A DNA stretch of 63,405 nucleotides from an uncultured Erysipelotrichaceae bacterium (GCA_900315065.1 OMXQ01000003.1:1-63405); one strand, 5' to 3'; positions 44,303 to 54,211 are shown, counted from the stretch's first letter. Notes: generated by a model from the letters alone, not told the origin. Numbers and translations are program-made.

Positions 44303-44331
44303 ATTATATAGCAGGTTCATTTATTACGCAA
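44303..44331 (-). promoter_or_regulatory. pyrG promoter
   Basis: On the minus strand TTGCGT (44331-44326), 17 bases and TATAAT (44308-44303) form a strong promoter between the msrA stop and the leader hairpin. Confidence 0.7.
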
Positions 44332-44355
44332 GCGCCATTCCGTCTTTTCCTGGTT

Positions 44356-45234
44356 TTATTTTTCTTCTGCATTCAGAGCTCTGACCTTTTCCAGATCAAC
44401 TGCCGTGATATGACAATAACCGTTTTTGTTTCTGGTCAGATAATCCTGATGATATTCTTCCGCTTCATAGAAGACTTCCAGCGGCTTCAATTCCGTATAG
44501 AATTCTTCATACTTTGCCTTTTCCTTTGCAAAAACGGATTCGAGCTTTTCCTTCAAAGCAGGATTGCGATAATATACGCCCGTCATATATTGCGTGCCGA
44601 TATCACCGCCCTGGCCGTTTTTCTGCCTTGGATCAATACACAGAAAATATGCCTTCAGCAGCTTTTCAACAGACAGGCAGGCTGGATCAAAGATGACTCT
44701 GACTGTTTCCTTATAACCCGTATCATTGCGGCACACATCTGCATAAGTCGGATTCTTCGTATGACCATTGGCATAACCTGTTTTTGTTTCTATGACACCG
44801 TCAAGAATCTTAAAAACCTTTTCCATGCCCCAGAAACACCCGCCGGCAAAATAAAGAATTTCCCTGCCGTCAAGCTTCAGATCATCGTCTTTTGCTGTAG
44901 TTACCCGGCGATGTGCATAGTATACATTTCCGTTTTCTCTGGAAACAATCTCAAATCCATTATGCTCAAGCACATGTTTCCAGTTTTCATAAGTACCGTC
45001 ATATTCTGCATAGATCGTATTGAGATCATATTTCTCATGAGCATCTTTGAGAAAATCATAGACGGCACTGGCGGCATAGCCTTTGTTTCTTTCTTTCTCT
45101 TCAATGAAAACAGAAAGTTCTGCTTTGTTGGAAGAAATGGAAAGAGACAATTCACCAACCCTGCCTCCATTATGGAAAATGGAGAAGCTGTGTTCCCTAT
45201 TTTCTTTCAATTCAACAAGCTTTCCGCTGCTCAT
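44356..45234 (-). CDS. msrA: GNAT acetyltransferase domain fused to peptide methionine-(S)-sulfoxide reductase
   Basis: In this 292-residue fusion, residues 1-115 are a small GNAT domain with the acetyl-CoA loop ERNKGYAASAVYDFL. Residues about 125-285 are MsrA with the catalytic Cys in YFAGGCFWGMEKVF, then GYANGHTKNPTY, GYKETVRVIFDP and YYRNPA. MsrA reduces methionine-S-sulfoxide in proteins or free amino acid. The role of the GNAT half is unknown. The ATG overlaps the metI stop by four bases, so it is the last gene of the methionine-uptake operon under the Met T-box, linking methionine import and repair. Confidence 0.88.
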   Translation of the reverse strand: MSSGKLVELKENREHSFSIFHNGGRVGELSLSISSNKAELSVFIEEKERNKGYAASAVYDFLKDAHEKYDLNTIYAEYDGTYENWKHVLEHNGFEIVSRENGNVYYAHRRVTTAKDDDLKLDGREILYFAGGCFWGMEKVFKILDGVIETKTGYANGHTKNPTYADVCRNDTGYKETVRVIFDPACLSVEKLLKAYFLCIDPRQKNGQGGDIGTQYMTGVYYRNPALKEKLESVFAKEKAKYEEFYTELKPLEVFYEAEEYHQDYLTRNKNGYCHITAVDLEKVRALNAEEK

Positions 45235-45866
45235 GACAACTTCTTGTACAGCACGTTGCCGATGCCCTGGACAAGCTGTACGAAGACAATCAGGATCAAA
45301 GAAGTAACGATCATGTACATAGTGTTATACATCTGATAGCCGTATCTGATGGCCATGTCACCAAGACCCCCGCCGCCAAGCGTACCAGCCATAGCAGAAG
45401 CACCAACCATGTTGATAATCAGAAGAATAATGCCGTTCAATAAACGCGGAATGGATTCCTTGAAATAAACTCTGCGGATAATCTGCATGTCGGTTGCACC
45501 GAAGGATCTGGCTGCTTCAATGACGCCGGCATCTGTTTCACGCAAAGCATTTTCAAACACTCTTGCAATAAAAGGAACAGCATACAATGTCAACGGAACC
45601 AGCGCTGCAGTTGTACCGATGGCACGCCCTACAATAGCACGCGTCAGCGGGATGACAATGACCATGAGAATGACAAACGGGAAGGAACGGAAAACATTGA
45701 CGATGACATCAAGAATACCATACACAATCCGGTTCGGCTTCAGGCCGTCCGGTGCTGTCAGTGTCAGGATAACTGCCGGAATAAAACCGAGAATAATTGC
45801 GATCAAAGAGGAAATGCCTACCATGTACAAGGTTTCGTACGTGGCTTTCTGAATTACTGCACCCAT
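45231..45866 (-). CDS. metI: Methionine ABC transporter permease
   Basis: This 211-residue membrane protein has five or six hydrophobic segments. The EAA loop that contacts the ATPase reads ENALRETDAGVIEAARSFGATDMQIIRRVYFKESIP, near 115-150, as expected for MetI. GALGGGGLGD-like GTLGGGGLGDMAIRYGYQ follows. The start at 45866 (MGAVIQKATYETLYMV) has GGAGG 9 bases upstream and lies one base after the metN stop. It forms the D-/L-methionine importer with MetN and MetQ. Confidence 0.92.
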   Translation of the reverse strand: MGAVIQKATYETLYMVGISSLIAIILGFIPAVILTLTAPDGLKPNRIVYGILDVIVNVFRSFPFVILMVIVIPLTRAIVGRAIGTTAALVPLTLYAVPFIARVFENALRETDAGVIEAARSFGATDMQIIRRVYFKESIPRLLNGIILLIINMVGASAMAGTLGGGGLGDMAIRYGYQMYNTMYMIVTSLILIVFVQLVQGIGNVLYKKLS

Positions 45867-45867
45867 C

Positions 45868-46833
45868 TTATAACACCTCCCACTTAACTTTCTTCTGGTC
45901 AAGGTATTCCAGTACCTTGACCTTGTCTTCTTCCTTCAGGTTGATGACAAGACTGCCGTATACATTGGTTCTGAATTCTTCCAGCTTGCCCCAGCAGATG
46001 GAGAAATCAATCCCCAGTTCTCTTGCCATTTCAGTAATGACAGGTTCATCCGAACTCTCATCCGTAAAGAACAGCTGTACATTGATGCCGGTATCCGGCA
46101 GATTTGTCTGATCTTCACCAAGGAACTTCTTGATGTCCTTGTTAGGATGAACGAAGAGATCTTCCGGCTTGCCTTCAGCCAGGACAACGCCGTGCTTCAG
46201 GAAGGCAACTCTTTCACAGATCTGCTTGACGACTTCCATCTGGTGGGTAACAACGACAATCGTAATGCCCATTTCCTTATTGATTTTCTGCAGCAGGGCA
46301 AGAATATCACGGGTAATCTTCGGATCCAGTGCGGATGTAGCTTCATCGCAAAGCAGAATTTTCGGATCATTGACCAAAGCACGCGCAATAGCGACACGCT
46401 GTTTCTGACCGCCGGACAATTCATCCGGATACGCATTCATCTTATCGCTCAGGCCGACCATTCTGATCAGGCCTTCAATCTTTTCTCTGGATTCCGGTGT
46501 TTTCGGATTGATGCCCCAGAACCGCATTGGAAGTGCAACGTTGTCATAAACATTACATCTGCTTAACAGATTGAAGTTCTGGAAGATCATGCCCATTTCC
46601 CGTCTTAACTCACGCAGATCCTTTTTATCCTTTACATTCACTGCATGTCCGTCAACAACAATAGATCCGGAAGTATAGCTTTCCAAGCCGTTGATGCATC
46701 TCAGCAATGTACTCTTGCCGGCGCCGGACTGACCGATAATTCCATAGATCTCATGATCCTTGATTGAAATGGAAATATCCTTCAGAACTTCCAGACTGCC
46801 GAAATTTTTTCTGACATTTTTCAGCTCAATCAT
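45868..46833 (-). CDS. metN: Methionine ABC transporter ATP-binding protein
   Basis: In this 321-residue ATPase, Walker A is GQSGAGKSTLL, the signature is LSGGQKQRVAIARAL and Walker B is ILLCDEATSALD, followed by the switch His in VVVTHQME. Residues about 255-321 are the NIL domain that binds methionine and gives transinhibition. The start MIELKNVRKNFG at 46833 has AGGAGG five bases upstream; a longer in-frame start 48 bases earlier has none. It sits between metQ and metI. Confidence 0.94.
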   Translation of the reverse strand: MIELKNVRKNFGSLEVLKDISISIKDHEIYGIIGQSGAGKSTLLRCINGLESYTSGSIVVDGHAVNVKDKKDLRELRREMGMIFQNFNLLSRCNVYDNVALPMRFWGINPKTPESREKIEGLIRMVGLSDKMNAYPDELSGGQKQRVAIARALVNDPKILLCDEATSALDPKITRDILALLQKINKEMGITIVVVTHQMEVVKQICERVAFLKHGVVLAEGKPEDLFVHPNKDIKKFLGEDQTNLPDTGINVQLFFTDESSDEPVITEMARELGIDFSICWGKLEEFRTNVYGSLVINLKEEDKVKVLEYLDQKKVKWEVL

Positions 46834-46910
46834 AGTGTCCTCCTGAATAACACAATGTTCAGAGAGACTCTCCCTGAACATGTGCCTTGTTTATTCTGCT
46901 TTCTGAATCA

Positions 46911-47786
46911 TTACTGGGCGTTGCCGTCAGCGTCAATGAAGGACGCAATGACAGAACCCTTGTACTTGTCTTCAATGTACTTCTTGACTGCATCAGACTG
47001 AACAGCCTTGACCAGTGCCTTTGTCTTTTCAGAATCCTTGTCCTTTTCGTTGACAACGATGAAGTTTGTACGGGCAACAGTTGCCTTCTTGTCAAAGGAT
47101 TCAACAACCAGAGCCGGGTTTGTATCAGGAAGCTTTGCTTCCAGAGCGTAGTTGCCGTTAATGACTGCGAGATCTACATCCGGGAGATCTCTTGGCAGAG
47201 AATCAGCAGCCATGGCATGGATTTCATAGTTATGAGGGTTGACATCGCTCTTGCCGTTGAAGTCAGTATCGACCAGCTGGCCGTCTTTCTTAGGATCATT
47301 GAGCAGACCTTCAGCAATCAGGAAACGCAGACCTCTGTCTTCATTATCGGCATCATTAGGAACGGCAATCTTGGCACCGTCCTGAAGATCCTTGATATCC
47401 TTGAGCTTTTCAGAATAGAAACCCATCGGTTCAATATGAACACCTGCTACAGCAGCCAGCTTGAAGCCGTTCTTTTCATTTGCATCATTTGCATTCTGCA
47501 TGTAAGCAAGCGTCTGATAATAGTTGGCATCCAGATCTCCGTCATTCAGAGACTGGTTCGGCAATACGTAATCAGAGAATTCAACAACTTCCAGCTTCCA
47601 GCCTTCCTTCTCGAGTTCCGGTGCAACGGCCTCCTTGAGAATTTCGGCATGCGGCACCAAGGTAGCACCAACCTTGATTGTCTTGTCAGATGCAGAACCT
47701 GCTGCTGAAGATCCTGACTTGCCTGCACATCCTGCCAGGGATGCGAGCAGGGATACTGCTGCTAATGTCTTTAAAACCTTGTTCAT
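46911..47786 (-). CDS. metQ: Methionine-binding lipoprotein
   Basis: This 291-residue NlpA/MetQ-family lipoprotein has the signal peptide MNKVLKTLAAVSLLASLAGC with lipobox Cys20. Family motifs follow: KVGATLVPHAEILKEA near 41, DLDANYYQTLAYMQ near 84 and IAVPNDADNEDRGLRFL near 145. It binds methionine outside the membrane and delivers it to MetI. It is the first gene after the T-box leader. A 77-base gap separates it from metN. Confidence 0.94.
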   Translation of the reverse strand: MNKVLKTLAAVSLLASLAGCAGKSGSSAAGSASDKTIKVGATLVPHAEILKEAVAPELEKEGWKLEVVEFSDYVLPNQSLNDGDLDANYYQTLAYMQNANDANEKNGFKLAAVAGVHIEPMGFYSEKLKDIKDLQDGAKIAVPNDADNEDRGLRFLIAEGLLNDPKKDGQLVDTDFNGKSDVNPHNYEIHAMAADSLPRDLPDVDLAVINGNYALEAKLPDTNPALVVESFDKKATVARTNFIVVNEKDKDSEKTKALVKAVQSDAVKKYIEDKYKGSVIASFIDADGNAQ

Positions 47787-47838
47787 ATTTCTTTTCTCCT
47801 CCTTTTTTCAGTCTTCTTGAAAAGGTAAGGGTACAGAA

Positions 47839-48108
47839 ACAAAAAACTGCACCCTAAATCGGAATTCCGATTATAAGGGCGCAGTGTATACGCTTTACCA
47901 CCTTACTTCAAAATAACCTCACGATTATTTCCTCTTCAAGTACGCTGATTCCTCAGAAATACTCTATGTCTGTAACGGGACCACCCGTTCTGACCTACCT
48001 ATCGGCCAGACAGCTCTGAGATCATGTTCACCAGTTCTTATGCATGCCTTCTTTCCAGCTTCCAAAGGTTCTCTTGAATGCCAGTCACCCGCTACTCTTC
48101 TCTTCTTT
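47839..48108 (-). ncRNA. T-box riboswitch, methionine specifier
   Basis: The minus-strand leader of metQ ends in the T-box sequence AAGTAAGGTGGTAAAGCG (47908-47891). TAAGG and GCG around the UGGUAAA bulge can pair with CGCCCTTA to form the antiterminator. The competing terminator is CTGCGCCCT/AGGGTGCAG (47884-47847) followed by six T. In the 3' side of stem I, GAACAUGA offers AUG as the specifier codon, matching the methionine genes downstream. Uncharged tRNA-Met would turn the operon on. Stem I limits are approximate. Confidence 0.85.
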
Positions 48109-48122
48109 GCTTTTACGTCTCT

Positions 48123-48150
48123 ACTTTACCGTATTGAAAAATATAGTCAA
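48123..48150 (-). promoter_or_regulatory. Promoter of the T-box/met operon
   Basis: On the minus strand TTGACT (48150-48145), 16 bases and TAAAGT (48128-48123) lie just before the T-box leader. Confidence 0.6.
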
Positions 48151-48205
48151 TCGATTTCAATCACAAAATCAAATATTTTCATCTACTGCAATGAAACAAT
48201 TTTCA

Positions 48206-49390
48206 TTAAGACAATTTACTCAGGATGTCTTTCAGCAGATCTTCCGGCACATAACCAGGCGCATACCCTGAGAAAGTACCGTCACTATTGAAATAATAAG
48301 AAGAAGGATACCCGGACACCCCGTACATATAAGTAACTCTCTGCGTATTGTCATAGAGAATTTTCATGGAATACCCGGCATCTTTCATATATTTCTCAAC
48401 ATAGGCAGGATCCCCTTCCCCATTGACATGCGGGAGTGCGATCAGAATCACTTCCGCTTCATGAAGATCCTGTACCTTCTGCATCTGAGGCATTTCCATA
48501 TTGCAATACTGACACCAGGTACCGAAGAAATTCACGATGATTTTCTTTCCCCTATAGTCATGAAGAGAAACCAGATTTCCGTCTGCATCCGGCAGTGTAA
48601 AATCAAGATCATCTATTGTATATGTCTTTTCTTCTTTCTGCTCTGTACTGTCTTCACTCTTTTCTTCTGGTTCCTGGGTTTCCTGCACGGCTGCATTTGC
48701 GGCAGTCATGTTCTGTTTTGTGCAGGTATCATATGCACCCTTGAGCATATAGCCGCCCATCCAGAGAACTACAAGACCGGCAATGATGCCTGTGTATTTT
48801 ACAACTCCTCTGTATTTCTTCAGCAGCTGCAGAACTTCTTCCGTAAACAGCCCAAGCAGCAGGAAGATGATCACAAACCCTGCCGCATAGCAGGCAATAT
48901 ACAGCCAGCCGCTTTCACTCTGTGCTGCTAAGACGATCGCCTGCGCTAACAGAGGACCGATGCATGGCGACCAGGCAAAGGAAAAGAAGAAACCGAGCAG
49001 ATATGACCTGAAAAAGTTCAGCGTCCCTTCTGCTTTCCCTGTATGCATGTATGTTTTTTCAAGAAACGGAATCCGGATCACATGCAGGCTGACTAAACCG
49101 GATAAAATCAGAAGAATACCGCCGGCCAGCTGAAAGACAAGCGTATGGGAAGTAAAGAATACATGCAAAGCATTGGCGCCCATTGCCGCAATTGCAAACA
49201 CGCTGCAGATCCCGAGAATAAATCCCAGGGTCAGCCAGAATACTTTCCATCTGCGCCTGCCTGTACTTTCTTCCTTTACGCTCTGGGTAATATAGCCGAT
49301 ATACAAAGGCACTAAAGGAAGCACACACGGGGAGAAAAAAGAAAGCAGTCCTTCCAGAAAAAGACTGCCGTATGTCAGAGAACTAGACAT
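48206..49390 (-). CDS. CcdA-like thiol-disulfide transporter fused to a TlpA-type thioredoxin
   Basis: In this protein of about 394 residues, residues 1-215 are a six-helix CcdA/DsbD-beta domain with the paired cysteines in FSPCVLPLVP and WSPCIGPLLA. An acidic linker (about 235-255) leads to an extracytoplasmic TlpA/ResA-like thioredoxin domain with the CxxC motif FFGTWCQYCNMEMPQMQ near 297. It carries reducing power from cytoplasmic thioredoxin to targets outside. The ATG at 49390 lies just after the uppP stop, with only GAGG directly before it; a TTG six bases earlier is the alternative. Confidence 0.85.
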   Translation of the reverse strand: MSSSLTYGSLFLEGLLSFFSPCVLPLVPLYIGYITQSVKEESTGRRRWKVFWLTLGFILGICSVFAIAAMGANALHVFFTSHTLVFQLAGGILLILSGLVSLHVIRIPFLEKTYMHTGKAEGTLNFFRSYLLGFFFSFAWSPCIGPLLAQAIVLAAQSESGWLYIACYAAGFVIIFLLLGLFTEEVLQLLKKYRGVVKYTGIIAGLVVLWMGGYMLKGAYDTCTKQNMTAANAAVQETQEPEEKSEDSTEQKEEKTYTIDDLDFTLPDADGNLVSLHDYRGKKIIVNFFGTWCQYCNMEMPQMQKVQDLHEAEVILIALPHVNGEGDPAYVEKYMKDAGYSMKILYDNTQRVTYMYGVSGYPSSYYFNSDGTFSGYAPGYVPEDLLKDILSKLS

Positions 49391-49392
49391 CC

Positions 49393-50238
49393 TCAAGCTA
49401 AGAAGCCAAGGGCGCCGAAAATCAGAACGATGATGCCGAGAACGATGCGGTAATAGCCGAAGACCTTGAAATCATGGGTACGGATATAACGCATCAGATA
49501 ACGGATGGCAAGCACGGAAACAATAAATGCAACAAACATGCCGACCAGAAGAACCAGGATGCCGGAAGCAGTATAGGTAATATCAGCCTTGATAATCTTC
49601 AATAAAGAAGCACCGAACATAACCGGAATTGCCATCAGGAAGGAAAATTCAGCAGCAGCCGGTCTGCTGAAGCCCAGCATGGTACCGCCGAAGATGGTGG
49701 AACCGGAACGGGAAGTACCAGGAATCAGGGCCAGAATCTGATAGCATCCGATTTCCAATGCCTTCTTTGGAGTAACCTGATTGATATCTTCAATTGCATA
49801 GTGATGCTGGCGGTTTTCCATCCAGATGAAGAGAATACCGTAGATGATCAATGTGCAGGCAATGACAAACGGCGTTGACATTGTGTTATCAATCCAGTCA
49901 TCGAGGAGCAGGCCCGCAATGCCGGCCGGAACTGTTGCAATGATAATCAGAACCCATGTCCTGAAAATTCTCTTCTTTCTCTTCGGTGTTACCTTGGCAC
50001 CAAACGGCCAGAGTTTCTTCCAATACAGCAGCAGAACCGCAAGAATGGAGCCGAACTGAATGACAACCTTGTACATATTCCAGAAAGCAGTGTTGCTTGC
50101 CGCATCTGTATACAGATTCAGGGGCATAAAGTGCTCCATGAGGATCAGATGGCCGGTGGAGGAAATCGGCAGCCATTCAGTAATACCCTGTACTATACCG
50201 AAAACTGCTGACTTGAGAATATTGACTAGTAAATTCAT
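49393..50238 (-). CDS. uppP: Undecaprenyl-diphosphatase
   Basis: This 281-residue multi-pass protein of the BacA/UppP family recycles the lipid carrier of cell-wall synthesis. The two catalytic regions are GITEWLPISSTGHLILMEHF near 19-38 and ALIPGTSRSGSTIFGGTMLG near 170. It gives intrinsic bacitracin tolerance when overproduced in other species. It is directly followed by the CcdA-TlpA gene, whose start lies inside or next to its stop codon. Confidence 0.95.
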   Translation of the reverse strand: MNLLVNILKSAVFGIVQGITEWLPISSTGHLILMEHFMPLNLYTDAASNTAFWNMYKVVIQFGSILAVLLLYWKKLWPFGAKVTPKRKKRIFRTWVLIIIATVPAGIAGLLLDDWIDNTMSTPFVIACTLIIYGILFIWMENRQHHYAIEDINQVTPKKALEIGCYQILALIPGTSRSGSTIFGGTMLGFSRPAAAEFSFLMAIPVMFGASLLKIIKADITYTASGILVLLVGMFVAFIVSVLAIRYLMRYIRTHDFKVFGYYRIVLGIIVLIFGALGFLA

Positions 50239-50304
50239 AAACTATCCTTTCGCTTTATTAAAACGAAGATATTATACCACCATACCACCGAAAAAGAGAA
50301 CTGC

Positions 50305-51753
50305 TTATGCAATCCTCTTTGCCTTTTCAACTGCAGCTCTGATAGCCGGAACCTTCTTTTCAAATGCACTGAATTCAGTCAGCCGCCACATCCAGTTCGG
50401 TTTTCCGACCGTACCCGGCAGATTCAATCTTGCCTTCTTGCCCAGATGCAGATAATCCACCATCGGGATAATGACCATATCCGCATTGGAATCCAGCGAA
50501 TATTGAATAATATCTTCTGCAAAACTATGGGCATGATACCCTGTCTTCTTCAGATATCTGCGCATGGCTCTTCTTTCTGCAGCCGGCTTGTGCCGGTACC
50601 AGGAGAAGATCGGATCGTTGTCATGCGTGCCTGTATAAACAACCAGATGTTCTTTATCTGCCGGCATGCCTTTTGGATCAAAGGAGAACTGGATAACCCT
50701 CATGCCGCGGAAATGATAATGATCACGCAGAACATGTACTTCCTTGCGCAGATCACCAAGATCTTCGGCAACAATTTCAAATTCAGGATCCGCCTTCAGC
50801 ATCGTATCAAATAATTTGTAGCCGGGGGCTTCAATCCACTTGCCGTCAATGGCAGTCGGGCAGGATGCCTTGATCTTCCAGTATGTATCAAAAGCGCGGA
50901 AATGATCGACTCTGACCAGATCAAACATCTTGCGGACATAGGACAATCTTTCCATCCAGAAAGAGAAATTGTCCTTTTCCATATATTCCCAGTTATAGAT
51001 CGGATTGCCCCAGCGCTGACCGGTTGCAGAGAAATAATCCGGCGGAACCCCGGCAATAAAAGTCGGATGACCATCTCTGGTTAACAGGAAGTTTTCCCGC
51101 TTTGCCCAGACATCAGCAGAATCCAGACCGACATAGAAAGGAATATCTCCCATGATTTCAATGCCCTTGTCATTGGCATATTGCTTCAGGTCCTTCCATT
51201 GTCTGAACAGAATATACTGCAGGAAAACCTGGTAGAGGATCTCATCTGTATATTCTTTCAGATCGATCTTTCCTTCGATCGGTTCATCTCTCATTTCTTC
51301 CGGCCATTCGTTCCAGCAATGCATGTTGTTGATTTTTCTGAACGTCATGAAGACAGCATAATCCCGCAGCCATTGCTGGAAAGCAAAGACGCTGTATGCA
51401 TGGTCCGGCTTGAAATTGCGATATGCTTCTTTCAGAAACGGCTCCTTGAAACGCCTGACGGCATCATAATCGATCTGACCGGCTCTGCGCCGGAAGGAAG
51501 GAATGCGGCTTTTGATCAGACCTTCTTCTTTCAATAAATCCAAAGAAATATATAATTCATCCATTGCAAAAGATGAATACGGCTGATACGGGGAATTCCC
51601 GTAGCCCAATGGATTCAGCGGCAGAATCTGCCAGATGGTCAATCCTGCTTTGTTGATCTCATCAACAAAATAATATGCCTGTTTACCGAATGATCCGATG
51701 CCGTGGCGGTCAGGCAATGAAGCTACCGGCATCAGGATTCCTGCTTTTTTCAT
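50305..51753 (-). CDS. malQ: 4-alpha-glucanotransferase
   Basis: This 482-residue GH77 amylomaltase transfers maltodextrin units between chains. It starts KKAGILMPVASLPDRHGIGSFG, the family start. The nucleophile Asp is in VRVDHFRAFDTYW near 285. The acid/base Glu is in IVAEDLGDL near 330, and GTHDND near 380 holds the third acid. It is divergent from glgP across a 164-base gap, so the two probably work together on glycogen or imported maltodextrin. Confidence 0.95.
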   Translation of the reverse strand: MKKAGILMPVASLPDRHGIGSFGKQAYYFVDEINKAGLTIWQILPLNPLGYGNSPYQPYSSFAMDELYISLDLLKEEGLIKSRIPSFRRRAGQIDYDAVRRFKEPFLKEAYRNFKPDHAYSVFAFQQWLRDYAVFMTFRKINNMHCWNEWPEEMRDEPIEGKIDLKEYTDEILYQVFLQYILFRQWKDLKQYANDKGIEIMGDIPFYVGLDSADVWAKRENFLLTRDGHPTFIAGVPPDYFSATGQRWGNPIYNWEYMEKDNFSFWMERLSYVRKMFDLVRVDHFRAFDTYWKIKASCPTAIDGKWIEAPGYKLFDTMLKADPEFEIVAEDLGDLRKEVHVLRDHYHFRGMRVIQFSFDPKGMPADKEHLVVYTGTHDNDPIFSWYRHKPAAERRAMRRYLKKTGYHAHSFAEDIIQYSLDSNADMVIIPMVDYLHLGKKARLNLPGTVGKPNWMWRLTEFSAFEKKVPAIRAAVEKAKRIA

Positions 51754-51824
51754 ACTTGTTTTTATACTCCGTGCTTATATACACCTATAGTATAGCTTGT
51801 GAACCTGACTTTTTCCATAACTTT

Positions 51825-51873
51825 TGGAAACGTTTTAATTTGTTATACTTTTCTCAATTTTGTATGCTATACT
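51825..51873 (+). promoter_or_regulatory. glgP promoter with cre-like motif
   Basis: An extended -10, TGcTATACT (51865-51873), lies 44 bases before the glgP ATG. TGGAAACGTTTTAA at 51825-51838 matches the cre consensus at all but two positions and could equally be a LacI-family operator. The minus-strand AGTATA at 51789-51794 may be the malQ -10. Confidence 0.45.
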
Positions 51874-51917
51874 GATTTTGCATTTGAGAAACATGCAAAG
51901 ACAATAAGGAGAAAAGT

Positions 51918-54197
51918 ATGGAACTCGAAAAAGAAATCGCATCCCGTCTGGATCAGCCGATCGTCAAATCGACTGACCGGCAGCTCTACGAAGCACTGCT
52001 GGCGTACGTAAAGGACAAGGCAGAGGACCTGCCTTACGTCAAAGGGGATAAAAAACTCTATTACATCTCAGCTGAATTTCTGATCGGCAGACAGCTCGGC
52101 AAGAACCTGATCAACCTGGGCATCTATGAAGATGTAAAGAAGCTGCTGGCAGAAAACGGCAAAGACCTGAGTGCTGTGGAAGAAGAGGAAGCAGAACCTT
52201 CCTTAGGCAACGGCGGCCTGGGAAGACTGGCAGCCTGCTTCATGGATTCCATTGCAACTTTGGACATGAAAGGCGACGGCGTCGGTCTGAATTATCACTT
52301 CGGTCTCTTCAAGCAGGAATTCAAAGACCATAAGCAATATGAAGTACCGGATGAATGGCTGAGCACACCGAACATGCTCAGAAAGACAGATGTATGCTTC
52401 CCGGTAGAACTTGCCGGAAAGACTTATACATCCCGCATGTACGACCTTGATATCATCGGCTATAAGGGTGCCCGCAATACCCTTCATCTCTTTGATCTCG
52501 ATACTGTCGACGACAACCTGGTAAAGGAAGGCATTGACTTCGACAAGACACAGATTGATAAGAACCTGACTCTTTTCCTCTATCCGGATGACTCCGATGA
52601 CAACGGCAGAAAACTGCGTATCTACCAGCAGTATTTCATGGTATCCAATGCCGCACAGCTGATTCTGAAGGAACAGAAGGAACTCGGTCATGATCTCAAT
52701 GATCTTGATAAATATGTTGCAATTCAGATCAATGATACCCATCCTTCCATGGTCATTCCGGAACTCATCCGTCTTTTGATCAAAGAAGGCATCACCATGA
52801 AGAGAGCTGCTGATATTGTCTGTGGCGTATGTGCTTATACAAACCACACAATTCTGGCAGAAGCTCTGGAAAAGTGGCCGATGAATTACATGCTGGAAGT
52901 TGTACCGCAGCTGATGCCGATCATTGAAGGCCTGGATTATGTAGTCGCAACTGCATTCCACGGCGACAAGGAACTGAGCATCATCGATGATGAAAACCGC
53001 ATCCACATGGCAAAGATGGATATGCACTTCGGCCATTCCATCAACGGTGTCGCTGCTTTGCATACAGAAATTCTCAAGAAGCAGGAACTCAGACCTTTCT
53101 ATGACATCTATCCGGACAAGTTCAACAACAAGACCAACGGCATTACTTTCCGCAGATGGATCATGCATGCAAATCCTCAACTGACTGCTCTCATTGACGA
53201 AACAATCGGTGAAGGCTGGAAGACAGACGAAAACGAACTTGAAAAGCTCCTGGATCACAAGGATGATGAAACGCTGCTCAACAAGCTCGGCGAAATCAAG
53301 CATGACAACAAAGTACGCTTTGCGGACTATATGAAGAAGGAACAGGGCGTTGATATCGATCCGGAATCCATCTTCGATGTTCAGGTCAAGCGTATGCATG
53401 AATATAAGAGACAGCAGATGAATGCTCTCTGGGTCATCTGGAAGTACATGCAGATCAAGGCAGGTCATTTACCGCAGCGTCCGATTACCATTGTCTTCGG
53501 CGGCAAGGCTGCCCCTGCTTACTATCAGGCCAAGGCAGTCATCCATCTGATCCTCTGCCTGCAGGAACTCATCAACAATGATCCTGAAGTTTCTCCGTAT
53601 CTCAGAGTTGTCATGATCCGCAACTACAACATTGCCAAAGCAGAAGTTACCATTCCTGCCTGCGATATTTCCGAACAGATTTCCCTGGCTTCCAAGGAAG
53701 CTTCCGGTACCGGCAATATGAAGTTCATGTTAAACGGTGCAGTTACTTTAGGTACAAATGACGGCGCTAACGTCGAAATCGGCGATCTGGTCGGCAGGGA
53801 CAACATCTATACCTTCGGTGAATCTTCCGATACAGTCATCAATCTCTATGCAACTAACGGCTATTCCGCCAGGAAGTTCTATGAAAATGACAAGGAAATC
53901 AAAAAGATTGTTGACTTTATTACCGGTCCGGAATTAACAAAGATCGGTGATGAAAAACTTCTGAAAGATCTGCAGGACAACCTCATCAACAAGGACTGGT
54001 TCATGACTCTGCTGGATATTGAATCCTATGTGGATACCAAAGAAAAAGTTCTCCATGATTATGAAGACCAGACAGCCTGGAAGAAAAAGGCATTGGTCAA
54101 TATTGCCAGGAGCGGCTTCTTCTCTTCCGACAGAACCATCCGTGAATACAATCGTGATATCTGGCACCTGACAAGCGGTGAAGCAGAAGAAAAGTAA
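51918..54197 (+). CDS. glgP: Glycogen/starch phosphorylase
   Basis: This 759-residue GT35 enzyme releases glucose-1-phosphate from alpha-1,4-glucan ends. [14 protein letters not shown] and [11 protein letters not shown]-like [14 protein letters not shown] mark the start. [17 protein letters not shown] is near 95. The pyridoxal-phosphate lysine is in [15 protein letters not shown] near 600. It is slightly shorter than typical plant/animal forms, as usual for bacteria. AAGGAG precedes the ATG. It is divergent from malQ, and a clean terminator follows. Confidence 0.96.
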   Translation: MELEKEIASRLDQPIVKSTDRQLYEALLAYVKDKAEDLPYVKGDKKLYYISAEFLIGRQLGKNLINLGIYEDVKKLLAENGKDLSAVEEEEAEPSLGNGGLGRLAACFMDSIATLDMKGDGVGLNYHFGLFKQEFKDHKQYEVPDEWLSTPNMLRKTDVCFPVELAGKTYTSRMYDLDIIGYKGARNTLHLFDLDTVDDNLVKEGIDFDKTQIDKNLTLFLYPDDSDDNGRKLRIYQQYFMVSNAAQLILKEQKELGHDLNDLDKYVAIQINDTHPSMVIPELIRLLIKEGITMKRAADIVCGVCAYTNHTILAEALEKWPMNYMLEVVPQLMPIIEGLDYVVATAFHGDKELSIIDDENRIHMAKMDMHFGHSINGVAALHTEILKKQELRPFYDIYPDKFNNKTNGITFRRWIMHANPQLTALIDETIGEGWKTDENELEKLLDHKDDETLLNKLGEIKHDNKVRFADYMKKEQGVDIDPESIFDVQVKRMHEYKRQQMNALWVIWKYMQIKAGHLPQRPITIVFGGKAAPAYYQAKAVIHLILCLQELINNDPEVSPYLRVVMIRNYNIAKAEVTIPACDISEQISLASKEASGTGNMKFMLNGAVTLGTNDGANVEIGDLVGRDNIYTFGESSDTVINLYATNGYSARKFYENDKEIKKIVDFITGPELTKIGDEKLLKDLQDNLINKDWFMTLLDIESYVDTKEKVLHDYEDQTAWKKKALVNIARSGFFSSDRTIREYNRDIWHLTSGEAEEK

Positions 54198-54211
54198 ATT
54201 TCTGAAAGCGC

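Noticed and set aside
52203-53468. A 421-codon open frame antisense to glgP
   Set aside because: The glgP coding signal is unmistakable and the antisense product has no recognisable motif.
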